From Thalassospira sp. HF15 (GTDB lineage: Bacteria; Pseudomonadota; Alphaproteobacteria; Rhodospirillales; Thalassospiraceae), in assembly GCF_011806525.1 (NCBI RefSeq), contig NZ_JAAVKI010000010.1, positions 1 through 55,539 on the forward strand: a DNA stretch of 55,539 nt, read 5' to 3'. The translations under genes were made by a program, and so were the position numbers. Below the pieces are notes generated by a model that saw only the letters and a program-made list of their open reading frames with translations, was not told the origin of the DNA and searched no databases. Shown piece after piece: positions 1 to 8,531 of this stretch. The stretch's first letter is position 1, and the number at the start of each line of letters is the position of its first letter.

Positions 1-1143
1 GGCAGTTACAGCTTCATGGCGGGTGATGGCTATGTCGGCGAGGACAGTTTCACCTATCGCGTGACCGATGAGCATGGCTTGAGTTCCGAGGGCCTAGTCT
101 CGTTGAGGGTCGGGCAATTTTTGACGGAACAGAGTATTACCAAGACAACAGGTGCTGCGGGTTGGAACTCATCCGGATATTCCAAGCAAAGTTACTCAGG
201 TGAGCTGTCTCTGAGCATAAACGTTTCCAAAACAACGGCTGGGCGCATGTTTGGCTGGTCGTCAGGTAATTCCGGGTCCAGCTATGAAACAGTCGATTTT
301 GCACTTTATACGGCTTCGAATGGTGCTCTCCAAGTTTATGAGAAAGGTGCCTATCTCACTGGTGGGTCATATAGCATTGGCGACGTCCTGAGTGTTTCGC
401 GGAACAGTTCAGGTCAAGTGACTTACAGCAAGAATGGAGCTGTTTTCTATACAAGTGGCTCAACTGTGCCAACGGGCACACCATTGTGGGCAAGTACGCC
501 AATACACGACATTGGTGGAACGCTTTCAAATATAAGTGTCACGGTAAATGGAGAAGTTGTCGAAGATTTTGCCTGGGAGTTGGATCCCGGCATGGAGCTC
601 TCCGAAACAGATGTAGTGATCGATCCAGAAGCAATGGAACTGTCAGGTACATCAGGCCACGATGTTCTGAGTGGTGGAGCCTTGGACGATACACTTACCG
701 GTGCAGCTGGAGATGACGTTCTTGAAGGTGGCGCGGGTAACGATACGCTTGTTGGTGGTGATGGTGCTGACAACTTTGTTTTTGGAGATGGATTTGGTAA
801 GGATATCCTTGCGGATGCTGAATCAAGTGACAGTGTTTCCGTAATCGGAAGCACTGGCGTCAATGACTTGTGGTTCCGTCAGGACGGGAGCAGTCTGACC
901 ATCCAGTTGCTGGGTAGTGACGATACATTGACGGTCTCTGAGTGGTTCGATGGCACCAGCCAGCACCAACTGGATCAGGTGGCTTTGGCTGGCGGTGAGA
1001 CGCTAAGTGGTGCCAATGTCCAGGCGCTGGTTGAAGCAATGTCTGTATTTGGTATCGATGAAATTGCTGCAGACACAATTGATAAGAGCAGCGAGGCCTA
1101 CACCAATGTGCAAACGGTGATTGCAGCGAACTGGCAAAGCTAG
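1..1143 (+). CDS. RTX/VCBS-type secreted protein, C-terminal part (cut by window edge)
   Basis: The reading frame is open from base 1, so the N-terminus lies outside the window; 380 residues are visible. It starts inside a cadherin/VCBS-like repeat ([18 protein letters not shown]), very similar to residues 730-750 of the paralogue at 12510. Residues about 40-185 form a concanavalin/SPRY-like beta domain ([21 protein letters not shown]). Residues about 215-262 hold glycine/aspartate RTX nonapeptides ([19 protein letters not shown]) that bind calcium in this family. Next is the HCBP-type segment ([19 protein letters not shown]), then a tail ending [12 protein letters not shown] that is shared with both other RTX proteins here. 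It is probably exported by the type I system at 8532-12177. Role (adhesion or matrix) is inferred, ligand unknown. Confidence 0.88.
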   Translation, partial: GSYSFMAGDGYVGEDSFTYRVTDEHGLSSEGLVSLRVGQFLTEQSITKTTGAAGWNSSGYSKQSYSGELSLSINVSKTTAGRMFGWSSGNSGSSYETVDFALYTASNGALQVYEKGAYLTGGSYSIGDVLSVSRNSSGQVTYSKNGAVFYTSGSTVPTGTPLWASTPIHDIGGTLSNISVTVNGEVVEDFAWELDPGMELSETDVVIDPEAMELSGTSGHDVLSGGALDDTLTGAAGDDVLEGGAGNDTLVGGDGADNFVFGDGFGKDILADAESSDSVSVIGSTGVNDLWFRQDGSSLTIQLLGSDDTLTVSEWFDGTSQHQLDQVALAGGETLSGANVQALVEAMSVFGIDEIAADTIDKSSEAYTNVQTVIAANWQS

Positions 1144-1157
1144 AGTCTCAGAAGAGG

Positions 1158-1198
1158 GGAATTGAAGCTGCTATCAACAAGTCAGTAGCTTCAATTCC
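1158..1198. terminator. hairpin after the first RTX gene
   Basis: GGAATTGAAGCT pairs perfectly with AGCTTCAATTCC, and the stem extends inward by three more pairs, one of them G-T, leaving an 11-base loop. It lies 15 bases after the stop codon. Only a weak T stretch follows (CCTTTTC), so it is either a poor intrinsic terminator or an mRNA 3' end stabiliser. Confidence 0.55.
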
Positions 1199-1247
1199 TA
1201 ACCTTTTCACTGACTACATTGTGTAAGTAATTACATGAGACGGAAAT

Positions 1248-1317
1248 TGTCAGCTTTTCTGTCAATCCTGCAGCTTTTTGTCAGCTTATGTGTCAATTGA
1301 TGTCAACTTATCTGGCA
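1248..1317. repeat. cluster of TGTCA direct repeats
   Basis: TGTCA occurs at 1248, 1260, 1279, 1291 and 1301 in the same orientation, and a related TGGCA follows at 1313. Spacings are 12, 19, 12, 10 and 12 bases. Arrays of short direct repeats like this are known at ends of transposons with TniA/IstA-type transposases, but no transposase gene is nearby. A transposon relic is therefore only a possibility; an array of regulator sites is the alternative. Confidence 0.4.
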
Positions 1318-1424
1318 ATCGGAAATGCCAAGTTGTTGATTTCGCTGCATGTCGAATGTCATCTTTTGTGGTGCGTGACACATTTTTTCAAAATAACAAT
1401 TTAATATCAATGGCTTACACTGAA

Positions 1425-1436
1425 TGTGTCCCACGG
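1425..1436. repeat. 12-bp inverted repeat arm, partner at 2787-2798
   Basis: TGTGTCCCACGG here is the exact reverse complement of CCGTGGGACACA at 2787-2798. The core CGTGGGACAC occurs once more at 2733-2742. Together they bracket the lipoprotein gene at 1580-2650. Confidence 0.45.
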
Positions 1437-1579
1437 TCAGACTGGGCAGTGGGGCAAAAGCCATGTCTTGGAGGTGGCTCCGGGTTGTCTAAGTGCCTTG
1501 TCTGGTTATTATCTAGGTTGAGTTCAGTGTGCGTATTGAGTCGCCCGCTAAGAAAGCATTTTGATTTGAGAGTTTCGGA

Positions 1580-2650
1580 GTGATGGTGGTGATCGACCTG
1601 ACGCGCTTTAAAAGAATGATATTACGGGCGGCTTCGATATCAATCACGGTTATTGGTCTTACCCATCTCCAAGCTTGCGCAATGGGCCAATATCCATCTT
1701 CCGCAGAGAGTGAAGTCAAGTTTCATTTCGGGTTGATGGATTTCACGCCAGATAATCAGATGTTGATCTTCGAGTATGTATTACCGAATGGCGCCGAGAA
1801 AGTCGGATTTTACTTTCTGGGCTCAAAAGAGAGATTTCCTGTCGACTTACCGTCAAACAGATATTGGAGCGAACCGGCTGTAAGTCCGGATGGTCGCTAT
1901 CTGGCATTGACGAGTGCGTGTGTTGTCTCTTGTTTAAAAGAAGACATGGGAGCGCAAATAGCTCTTATTGATCTGTCAAATAGTGAGCCGAACTTCAAGC
2001 TTATGACGACTGGGCCGGGATATAAAAGTGGTCCTGTGTTCACGAACAACGGGAAACATATTGTCTATGCTTTTGGTCCAGATAACGGCAGGTCTCATAG
2101 AGGACTTGCGCGTGTAAACTTTGACGGAGAAGAGGAAGTTCTTCAGAGGTTTGATGACTGGGGGATCGTGCGTGCAGTTCGTCATGCCTTTTTCGACAGT
2201 CACGGTAACTATTATGCTGCCATATATTCGGCGGACTCCGCGATCCGGAAGCCTCTTAAAAAGTATAGATCGGCGATTAGTTTTCCTGTTCTCTACAAAT
2301 TCCGCCGAGGCGATTACAAAGTTCTAGATGTTGTTGAGTTTGCAAAGGAGACCTTCATCTCATCCCCATCTATTTCAAAAGATGACGAAATCGTTTTCTT
2401 GGGTTTCTCTGAGGAGGGGGCTGACCGTTTCAGGACTGATATCTATGCGAGTAAAGATAATGTTGTGAGAAAGATTTTACCTATGAATGCAAGAAACTCG
2501 TTCATGAAATCTTCTCGCGATGGGAGTGTGATGGCGATTATCTCAGCGGAAGATTTCTACAGCCAGAAGGATATTTATATTTATCGGCCTTCATCCGGTT
2601 TGGAAAAGACCGGAATCTCAGACGAGATTATTGCTGATCTTCAGCCTTGA
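1580..2650 (+). CDS. putative lipoprotein with TolB/WD40-like propeller
   Basis: The 356-residue product starts with a short basic stretch and a hydrophobic segment ending in a lipobox (HLQACAMG, Cys about residue 33), so export and lipid attachment are expected. The rest shows repeated propeller-blade signatures such as SPDGRYLAL (about residue 95) and FTNNGKHIVYAFG (about 155), as in TolB/WD40-like beta-propellers. The frame opens with GTG at 1580, followed by ATG at 1583; ATG at 1616 gives a more ordinary signal peptide and may be the true start. It stands alone in its orientation group between two RTX genes, flanked by small repeats. No enzymatic motif was recognised and its function is unknown. 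Confidence 0.75.
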   Translation: MMVVIDLTRFKRMILRAASISITVIGLTHLQACAMGQYPSSAESEVKFHFGLMDFTPDNQMLIFEYVLPNGAEKVGFYFLGSKERFPVDLPSNRYWSEPAVSPDGRYLALTSACVVSCLKEDMGAQIALIDLSNSEPNFKLMTTGPGYKSGPVFTNNGKHIVYAFGPDNGRSHRGLARVNFDGEEEVLQRFDDWGIVRAVRHAFFDSHGNYYAAIYSADSAIRKPLKKYRSAISFPVLYKFRRGDYKVLDVVEFAKETFISSPSISKDDEIVFLGFSEEGADRFRTDIYASKDNVVRKILPMNARNSFMKSSRDGSVMAIISAEDFYSQKDIYIYRPSSGLEKTGISDEIIADLQP

Positions 2651-2830
2651 GCTGTCGGGACAATTCCAAAAGACCGGACGATAAAAGCGCGACCAAGTGA
2701 GCCAGGGTTATAGTGTCATTGACGCTCTTTGGCGTGGGACACTCTGCGGCTAACATATTGATATGTTTCAGGCTGAATTGGACTTGCCGTGGGACACATA
2801 CCTATTGATTTCATTGGGTTTTTTGTGCTT

Positions 2831-2896
2831 GTGCTGCTCCCTCCGGGCCTACCGTGGAGCAGTGTTTATAGAGCGTAATCACTGCTCCATCGCTCT
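2831..2896. repeat. overlapping, mutually exclusive hairpins
   Basis: GGAGCAG at 2856-2862 can pair either with CTGCTCC upstream (2834-2840) or, as the 10-bp arm TGGAGCAGTG (2855-2864), with CACTGCTCCA downstream (2880-2889). AGAGCG (2870-2875) can also pair with CGCTCT (2891-2896), interleaving with the second stem, and a T-rich stretch follows. This topology resembles an attenuator or pseudoknot, though no gene directly downstream explains it. Confidence 0.4.
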
Positions 2897-3134
2897 CTAT
2901 TTTTCCGTTCAAAATCAGTCAGAATTACTGGTCCGCCTGAATTGTCGAAATTATAGAAATCGGTGCGGACTTTCCTTCAAGACGTTTCATGGCAGAGCTA
3001 ATCCCTTTGTATTCAAGCGATGGATTTTATTGGCCTCGGTCGAATTTAAAGCTGGGTAGCGTAGGGCTGTTGAGTTTCTATTATCTCCCGTCATGAAGTG
3101 CCAAGATGAACAGTTTCGAGAGTGGCAGAGGCTC

Positions 3135-3160
3135 TGGCAATTTCGACCTCGAAATTGCCA
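3135..3160. repeat. 26-bp palindrome
   Basis: TGGCAATTTCGA and TCGAAATTGCCA are perfect 12-base complements separated only by CC. So short a spacer favours a protein-binding or recombination site over an RNA hairpin. Confidence 0.5.
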
Positions 3161-3299
3161 CCATAGTGGCCCGTGAACTTAAGAGCGTTTTCCTATATGG
3201 CAGGCTTAATCGGGTCTTGGATATCAAGAATCCGAGCGGGATTTAGTTGGTTGTTTTACTTATGCTATTTAGCCCGTAAGTCGCAAAACTTATTACGAT

Positions 3300-3314
3300 A
3301 CAATTATTAATTGT
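3300..3314. promoter_or_regulatory. candidate operator, 15-bp palindrome
   Basis: ACAATTA-T-TAATTGT lies about 160 bases before the start of the large RTX gene, in AT-rich DNA. It could be a regulator site for that gene; no cognate regulator is encoded close by. Confidence 0.3.
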
Positions 3315-3471
3315 TAACTTGACTGCTATGTAATTATAGGGCGTAATTTCATTTATCATTCTGATAGATATGGATTTTCCTTAGCGTAGGGGCAGTTTTT
3401 ATCCAAAGAGTGCCAATTATGGTCCTTCTATCAGAATACAATAATTTCCTTTGCTAACCGGAGAATGGTCG

Positions 3472-6400
3472 ATGTCAGTGAGCAGTTTGAACTGGGGTTC
3501 TGGTGGGATTGTTGGAACCATCAATGAATTGATGGATAACGTAACGGGTGAGTCGCAAATTACGCATTCAGCGTTGGGGCTTATTTCGTTTTCCGATGTC
3601 GACATTGACCGGTATCACAGCATCACTGTGAACGGCCCGGATGGGGCCATTGGCGGGTTTACCGCAATGGTTGCTGACCCGGCGACGGGAGACGGTTCAG
3701 GTACGGTTCTTTGGCAGTATTCTATTCCAGATGCGGCGACAGAACATCTCGGCGAAGGTGAGACCGTAACCGAGGTCTTCACCATGCACTTGATAGATGA
3801 TCAGGGTGAAGAAGTGACGCAGGATGTCACGGTTACCGTTACAGGCAAAAACGACGCACCGGAAATCATTGCCCAATCTCCTGATGTAACGATCACTGCC
3901 CTGGCTGACGGTGCGGAAGGGGAAGGTGAGGCCACTCACTCCGCCACCGGTTCTGTTGAGTTCGACGATCTGGATCTCACAGACTCACATAGCCTGACCG
4001 TTTTCTCGCCATATGGTCACAAAGGCGAGCTCGTTGCCAACATCGTGCAGTCTGCAACAGGTGACGGCACGGGTGTGATTGAATGGAGCTATGTTGTCTC
4101 TGATGGTTCTCTTGATGATCTGTCGTCAGGCGACACCTTTATTGAGAATTTCCTGCTGCAGATCGATGATGGGCACGGTGGTGTTGTCCTGACGTCTGTG
4201 AACGTGACGTTAAGCGCGCCAGAAAATACGGCGCCAATCATTTCTGCGGATATTAGTGCTGCTCTTTCCGAAGATGATGCTCCGACGATTATCAATCTGT
4301 TGGCAAACTCAAGCGACAGTGACGGAGATGATCTTGATGTTCAGAATGCAGCGATCACCGTAAGTGACGGACGTCCTCTTGCCTATTCCCTGAGCTCGGA
4401 AACAGGTGGTTTGGCCTTTGATCCCGGTCAGTTCAATTACCTGGCGGAAGGTGAAAGTGTAACAATCACCGTCTCGTATGATGTTACCGATGGATCGGCG
4501 GCTGTGCCGGCTTCTGCGGCTATCGTCATCGAAGGGCGAAATGACGGACCTGTCGCCGTTCAAGATGTGGTGCTGGCGACCGAAGACACGACGACTTCGC
4601 CGATTACAGGCAATGTTCTTTCAAACGATACGGATGTGGACGGTGACACCCTGGAGGTCATCTCCGTAAACGGAGAGGCCGGGTATGTCGGGCAGCAGAT
4701 TCAGGGTGTTTATGGCCTGATTACGATCGGCGCGGACGGCAGTTACAGCTACGTTCTTGATAACACGCTTCAGGCTGTTCAGGAATTGGCCGAAGGGCAG
4801 GTTGTCAACGAGAGTTTCAGCTATCAGATCCGTGATGAACATGGCGAAACAGCCATTGCCTCAGTTGATGTCACCATACATGGAACCAACGACCTTCCGG
4901 TTGTTGGCAGTGTCAAGCTTGGTGAAGTTGACGATGACGAAACCCGTATCATTACTTCTGCGGAGCTTCTGGCCAACAGTAGTGATGTTGATGGTGGCGC
5001 TCTGTCGGTTGTTTCAGTTTCTGTCGATGCTGAAGCCGGGGCTGTTTACGACAATGGTGACGGTACATGGACCTTTGTACCCCAGCTGGGCAATGTTCAG
5101 GACGATGTGCAGATCGAATTCGTTGTCTCAGACGGGACTGCGGAAACCACTGGAACAGCATCTATCGATGTGCTTCTGGGGAACGAAGCACCCGTTGCCG
5201 GTGATGACACATTCGAGATATTGGCCAACTCGCCGACTGTTATCGCAGCAGAAACGCTCTTGGCGAACGACACCGATGCAGACGGGGACAGTCTCAGCAT
5301 TGTTTCAGTGCAGAATGCGGCAAATGGAACCGTTTCGCTGGATGAAAACGGAGATATCGTTTTTACACCCGACACTGGCTACACGGGCGGAGCTTCATTT
5401 AGCTACACGGTTTCTGACGGTCGTGGGGGAACAGATGTCGGCAGTGTTTCAGTCGATGTCCAGCCAGCGGTAGATGACTCATCAACGGTTGGCGAAAATA
5501 CTTATTATCAGCGCTGGAATGCCGCCACGCTTGCAGATGGCAGCCAAGTGGTAATATGGGTCGATAAAAGAACTAATAAGCAGTTCATGGATGTTTACAG
5601 TCCCGACGGATCGGTGGTGGTTGATGATCAATATGTAGCCGATGAAAGAATTCTTGGGAGCCTGGTGCCGCTAAAAAATGGTGGTTTCGTATGGGGAGGG
5701 AGACGGCAATACGCGGTATACGCCGCTGACGGGCAAATGGTCGGAGATCCGCAAGCCATTCAGCTGCCGGGTGTTCCAGCAGGCCCCAAGTTTTCTGCGC
5801 GATCAGATGGTGGTTTCATGGTCGTCGCGTACCGGAACCAGACCACAGAAACTTGGGGCCAACGTTATGACGCCTCGGGCAATAAGGTCGGTGATTATTT
5901 CGAAGTCAAATATCCCCGAGCACCTGATTCCCAAGGCAATTCACAAGATATTCTGGGCGAGACTGTCCTCTCGGACGGCAGGTTTATTATTTACTCTCGG
6001 GAGCGTGTTTCCGGCACCTACACCCTTAATTTAAGGCTTTATAGCCGCGATGGGTATGCTCTTGGAGACCCATATGCTTTGGGCGACAGTTCCAGTTCCG
6101 CTATTGGAGGCAAGACTTTGACTCTAAGCGACGGCAGGTATGCCACGCTGTCGCAAGGTTCTGTAACGATATATAGCGTCAGTGCGACGAATGAGTTTAT
6201 AGAAGAAACCAGTTTTGCCGTTGCGGCAAATACCGATTTCATCGAGCTTGCTGACGGCGGGTTTTTCGTTGTCGGCCGTAAGGACATAAATGGTACCACT
6301 GGAATTACCGGGCAACGATATAGCGCGGACGGCGTTGCGGTAGGTGCAGAGTTTAATTACGTTGATTTTGAACGTGCTAGTATTGGCAGAGTTGATATTG

Positions 6401-8331
6401 ACGTTGCTCAGGATGGTGGAGCCTATGTGGTTTATCAGACCGGTAACGATAAACTTAGACGGTTTCATTTGAGCCAGCTTGTCACAGGTGGCACGGCTGC
6501 AGAGGGCTTCTTTGATTGGGAAGAAGTGGCTGCTGGAGACTTTGTTGAAGTTCTTGCCAATCGCAGCAACGTAATTGAAGCCTCTACGTTGCTTGACAAC
6601 GATGCCGGCGCCGAAGGTTATTCCATTGTTTCTGTCCACAATGTAGAGCATGGAACCGTATCGCTTGACGCGGATGGTAATGTCGTCTTCACACCCGAGG
6701 ATAACTATTACGGTAATGCTGTTTTTGGATATACATTGGTCAATAGTGCCGGCGAAACCAGTACGGCTTTTGTCACGATTGATGTTCGGGCCACTTTGGA
6801 CAACGGAGAGGTTGTGACTTCGGAGGTCGAGGGGCAGCAATGGTCAACCATTGAGCTTGCTGATGGTAGCCAAGTCATTCTATGGCGCACTGCAGCAAAT
6901 GGACCAAGTTACATTGATATTTATGATGCTGATGGTCAGTTGATTGCCAAAGATCAGTATCTGCGCGATGGCGCAAACATTCAACCGCTAGCGGGCGGTG
7001 GGTTTGCGATCTCCGCAAGCAACCAAGTTGGAAGTGCAATTTACGATAGTACCGGTGCGCTCGTGAAAGCTTGGGAGCCGCTTGTTGTTGAGAACTACTC
7101 CATGAGCCGTTCTAGAATTGTGCCACATTCTGATGGTACTTATGCTGTTGTGGCCTTTGGTAATCAACCTGGTGTGGGCTTTAGTCTTTTTGTCCAGCAC
7201 TATGACACCGACGGTAACAAGATATCCGATACGTTCGAGCTTGATTACACCGATGGACCAAATCCCTTGCGCGGTGTGGAGGCAATCTCGGATAGTGCGT
7301 ACATTTTATACGTCCTTCATCAAGACGGTGATGATTGGGCAATGCGTATGCAGGTTTACGATGTGCAATTAGGTGCGGTTGGTGATGCCTTCGATCTTGA
7401 AATTGCTCCGCCTGCTCAGTATTGGCAGGTAACGCATACGACTATCCGGTTGGCCGATGGACGTATGGCAACGATGATAGACGGAAAGGTCAATATCTAC
7501 TCCCTAGATGCGTCACATGCTATTTCACTCGACAGCTCGTTCGCTGTTGGCGGTAGGACCGATAGCAGCGATTTGGTTGCTCTTGCCGACGGAGGAGTGT
7601 TTGTTCTCAAACATGAGGGATGGCGTGTGTTCGGCCAACGCTTTGATGCGGCAGGGAATGCCGTTGGCGGGGAAGTGGATTTTGAGGAACTAGGTGCCGG
7701 AGATGAGATTAGGGTTCGTCTGGAGCCGGCTTCTGACGGCGGGGCGGATATCGTTTATCAAAATGGTAGCAGCCTCACGAGAACTCATATTGATTCTGCG
7801 GTAACGGGTGGTGTTCTTGTTCGGCATCAAATTGAAGGAACCGATATAGATGATACCCTTTCGGGAGACTTCGCGTTTGACACCATCAATGGTTTTGCGG
7901 GGAATGATGTCATTTCCGGCGGTGCAGGTGATGATACTCTCACTGGCGGCGATGATGCTGACACCTTTGTCTTTGGCCGTGACTTTGATAACGATGTCAT
8001 TACTGATGCCGAAACAGCAGATAGCATCCTGCTTCAATCCGAATTAAGTGCGGACGATGTCTGGTTGTTCCAGCAAGGTGATGATTTGGTGATCCAGTTG
8101 CTTGGTTCGGATGACAGTCTAACAGTAGCAGATTGGTATGCATCGACGGCGCAACAGGTCGGTGAAATCGAAGTCTCGGGAAGTACGTTAGACGCGGCGA
8201 ATGTTCAGAGCCTAGTCGATGCGATGTCTGTGTTCGGGATTGGTGATGTTAGCGCCGACACAATCGACCACAACAGCACTGAATTCCAAAACGTGCAGAC
8301 AGTAATTGCCGCAAATTGGCAAAGCAGTTAG
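3472..8331 (+). CDS. large RTX/VCBS secreted protein with duplicated propeller-like module
   Basis: About 1619 residues. ATG at 3472 is preferred over an upstream TTG because GGAGA lies 9 bases before it. Two VCBS repeats open the protein (to about residue 260, ending in TGKNDAP-like motifs), followed by cadherin-like repeats with NDTDVDGD signatures to about 575. Then comes a roughly 440-residue unit present twice in tandem (about 576-1003 and 1020-1441): one cadherin-like domain plus a region rich in LADGSQVV and ALADGG motifs, probably a beta-propeller. RTX repeats (about 1456-1505), an HCBP-type segment and the conserved tail [12 protein letters not shown] close it. There is no N-terminal signal peptide, as expected for type I secretion. 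Probably a surface or matrix protein; ligand unknown. Confidence 0.9.
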   Translation: MSVSSLNWGSGGIVGTINELMDNVTGESQITHSALGLISFSDVDIDRYHSITVNGPDGAIGGFTAMVADPATGDGSGTVLWQYSIPDAATEHLGEGETVTEVFTMHLIDDQGEEVTQDVTVTVTGKNDAPEIIAQSPDVTITALADGAEGEGEATHSATGSVEFDDLDLTDSHSLTVFSPYGHKGELVANIVQSATGDGTGVIEWSYVVSDGSLDDLSSGDTFIENFLLQIDDGHGGVVLTSVNVTLSAPENTAPIISADISAALSEDDAPTIINLLANSSDSDGDDLDVQNAAITVSDGRPLAYSLSSETGGLAFDPGQFNYLAEGESVTITVSYDVTDGSAAVPASAAIVIEGRNDGPVAVQDVVLATEDTTTSPITGNVLSNDTDVDGDTLEVISVNGEAGYVGQQIQGVYGLITIGADGSYSYVLDNTLQAVQELAEGQVVNESFSYQIRDEHGETAIASVDVTIHGTNDLPVVGSVKLGEVDDDETRIITSAELLANSSDVDGGALSVVSVSVDAEAGAVYDNGDGTWTFVPQLGNVQDDVQIEFVVSDGTAETTGTASIDVLLGNEAPVAGDDTFEILANSPTVIAAETLLANDTDADGDSLSIVSVQNAANGTVSLDENGDIVFTPDTGYTGGASFSYTVSDGRGGTDVGSVSVDVQPAVDDSSTVGENTYYQRWNAATLADGSQVVIWVDKRTNKQFMDVYSPDGSVVVDDQYVADERILGSLVPLKNGGFVWGGRRQYAVYAADGQMVGDPQAIQLPGVPAGPKFSARSDGGFMVVAYRNQTTETWGQRYDASGNKVGDYFEVKYPRAPDSQGNSQDILGETVLSDGRFIIYSRERVSGTYTLNLRLYSRDGYALGDPYALGDSSSSAIGGKTLTLSDGRYATLSQGSVTIYSVSATNEFIEETSFAVAANTDFIELADGGFFVVGRKDINGTTGITGQRYSADGVAVGAEFNYVDFERASIGRVDIDVAQDGGAYVVYQTGNDKLRRFHLSQLVTGGTAAEGFFDWEEVAAGDFVEVLANRSNVIEASTLLDNDAGAEGYSIVSVHNVEHGTVSLDADGNVVFTPEDNYYGNAVFGYTLVNSAGETSTAFVTIDVRATLDNGEVVTSEVEGQQWSTIELADGSQVILWRTAANGPSYIDIYDADGQLIAKDQYLRDGANIQPLAGGGFAISASNQVGSAIYDSTGALVKAWEPLVVENYSMSRSRIVPHSDGTYAVVAFGNQPGVGFSLFVQHYDTDGNKISDTFELDYTDGPNPLRGVEAISDSAYILYVLHQDGDDWAMRMQVYDVQLGAVGDAFDLEIAPPAQYWQVTHTTIRLADGRMATMIDGKVNIYSLDASHAISLDSSFAVGGRTDSSDLVALADGGVFVLKHEGWRVFGQRFDAAGNAVGGEVDFEELGAGDEIRVRLEPASDGGADIVYQNGSSLTRTHIDSAVTGGVLVRHQIEGTDIDDTLSGDFAFDTINGFAGNDVISGGAGDDTLTGGDDADTFVFGRDFDNDVITDAETADSILLQSELSADDVWLFQQGDDLVIQLLGSDDSLTVADWYASTAQQVGEIEVSGSTLDAANVQSLVDAMSVFGIGDVSADTIDHNSTEFQNVQTVIAANWQSS

Positions 8332-8340
8332 GCCGATTTC

Positions 8341-8376
8341 CTAGAGCAGAACGTTATAATGCGTTCTGTGCTCTAG
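8341..8376. terminator. hairpin after the large RTX gene
   Basis: CTAGAGC-AGAACG pairs with CGTTCT-GT-GCTCTAG: 13 pairs with a 2-base bulge and an 8-base loop, 10 bases after the stop. No T run follows, so it may stabilise the 3' end rather than terminate. Confidence 0.45.
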
Positions 8377-8531
8377 GCAGGGCTGGCTATCGATATGTTT
8401 CAAGCTTGTGAGGACTCTCCAGTCCACATAGTCAAAACCGTGTGCCTAGTTAAATGTTTGGAGTTGCTAATTTAATCAATCTATAATTGCAGTTTTGAAC
8501 TGGACGATTATTAATACCCTTTCGTGCGCAG

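Larger units (their letters stand above)
1144..1579. other. intergenic stretch with hairpin and TGTCA repeats
   Basis: No convincing gene. It holds a strong hairpin just after the RTX gene (1158-1198), a run of TGTCA direct repeats (1248-1317) and one arm of a 12-bp inverted repeat (1425-1436) whose partner lies beyond the next gene. A 101-codon open frame here shows no family features and looks accidental. Confidence 0.6.
2651..3471. other. long intergenic region before the large RTX gene
   Basis: No supported gene in about 820 bases; a 98-codon open frame at 2763-3059 has no family features. It contains two copies of CGTGGGACAC (2733, 2788), alternative hairpins (2831-2896), a 26-bp palindrome (3135-3160) and an AT-rich final 200 bases with a 15-bp palindrome (3300-3314). 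The last part probably contains the promoter of the RTX gene at 3472. Confidence 0.6.

Noticed and set aside
1278..1583. 101-codon open frame between the first RTX gene and the lipoprotein gene
   Set aside because: No ribosome binding site, no recognisable domain, overlaps the repeat region and the start of the lipoprotein gene.
2763..3059. 98-codon open frame with a hydrophobic start
   Set aside because: Covers the alternative hairpins, odd composition rich in Cys and Arg, no family resemblance; could not be supported as a gene.
6124..6840. 238-codon antisense open frame inside the large RTX gene
   Set aside because: Shadow of a long repetitive gene; the plus-strand protein is clearly the coding one.
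3472..8331. Repetitive DNA in the RTX genes considered as tandem repeats or CRISPR-like arrays
   Set aside because: The repeats are protein-domain repeats with codon-level divergence and no spacer structure.
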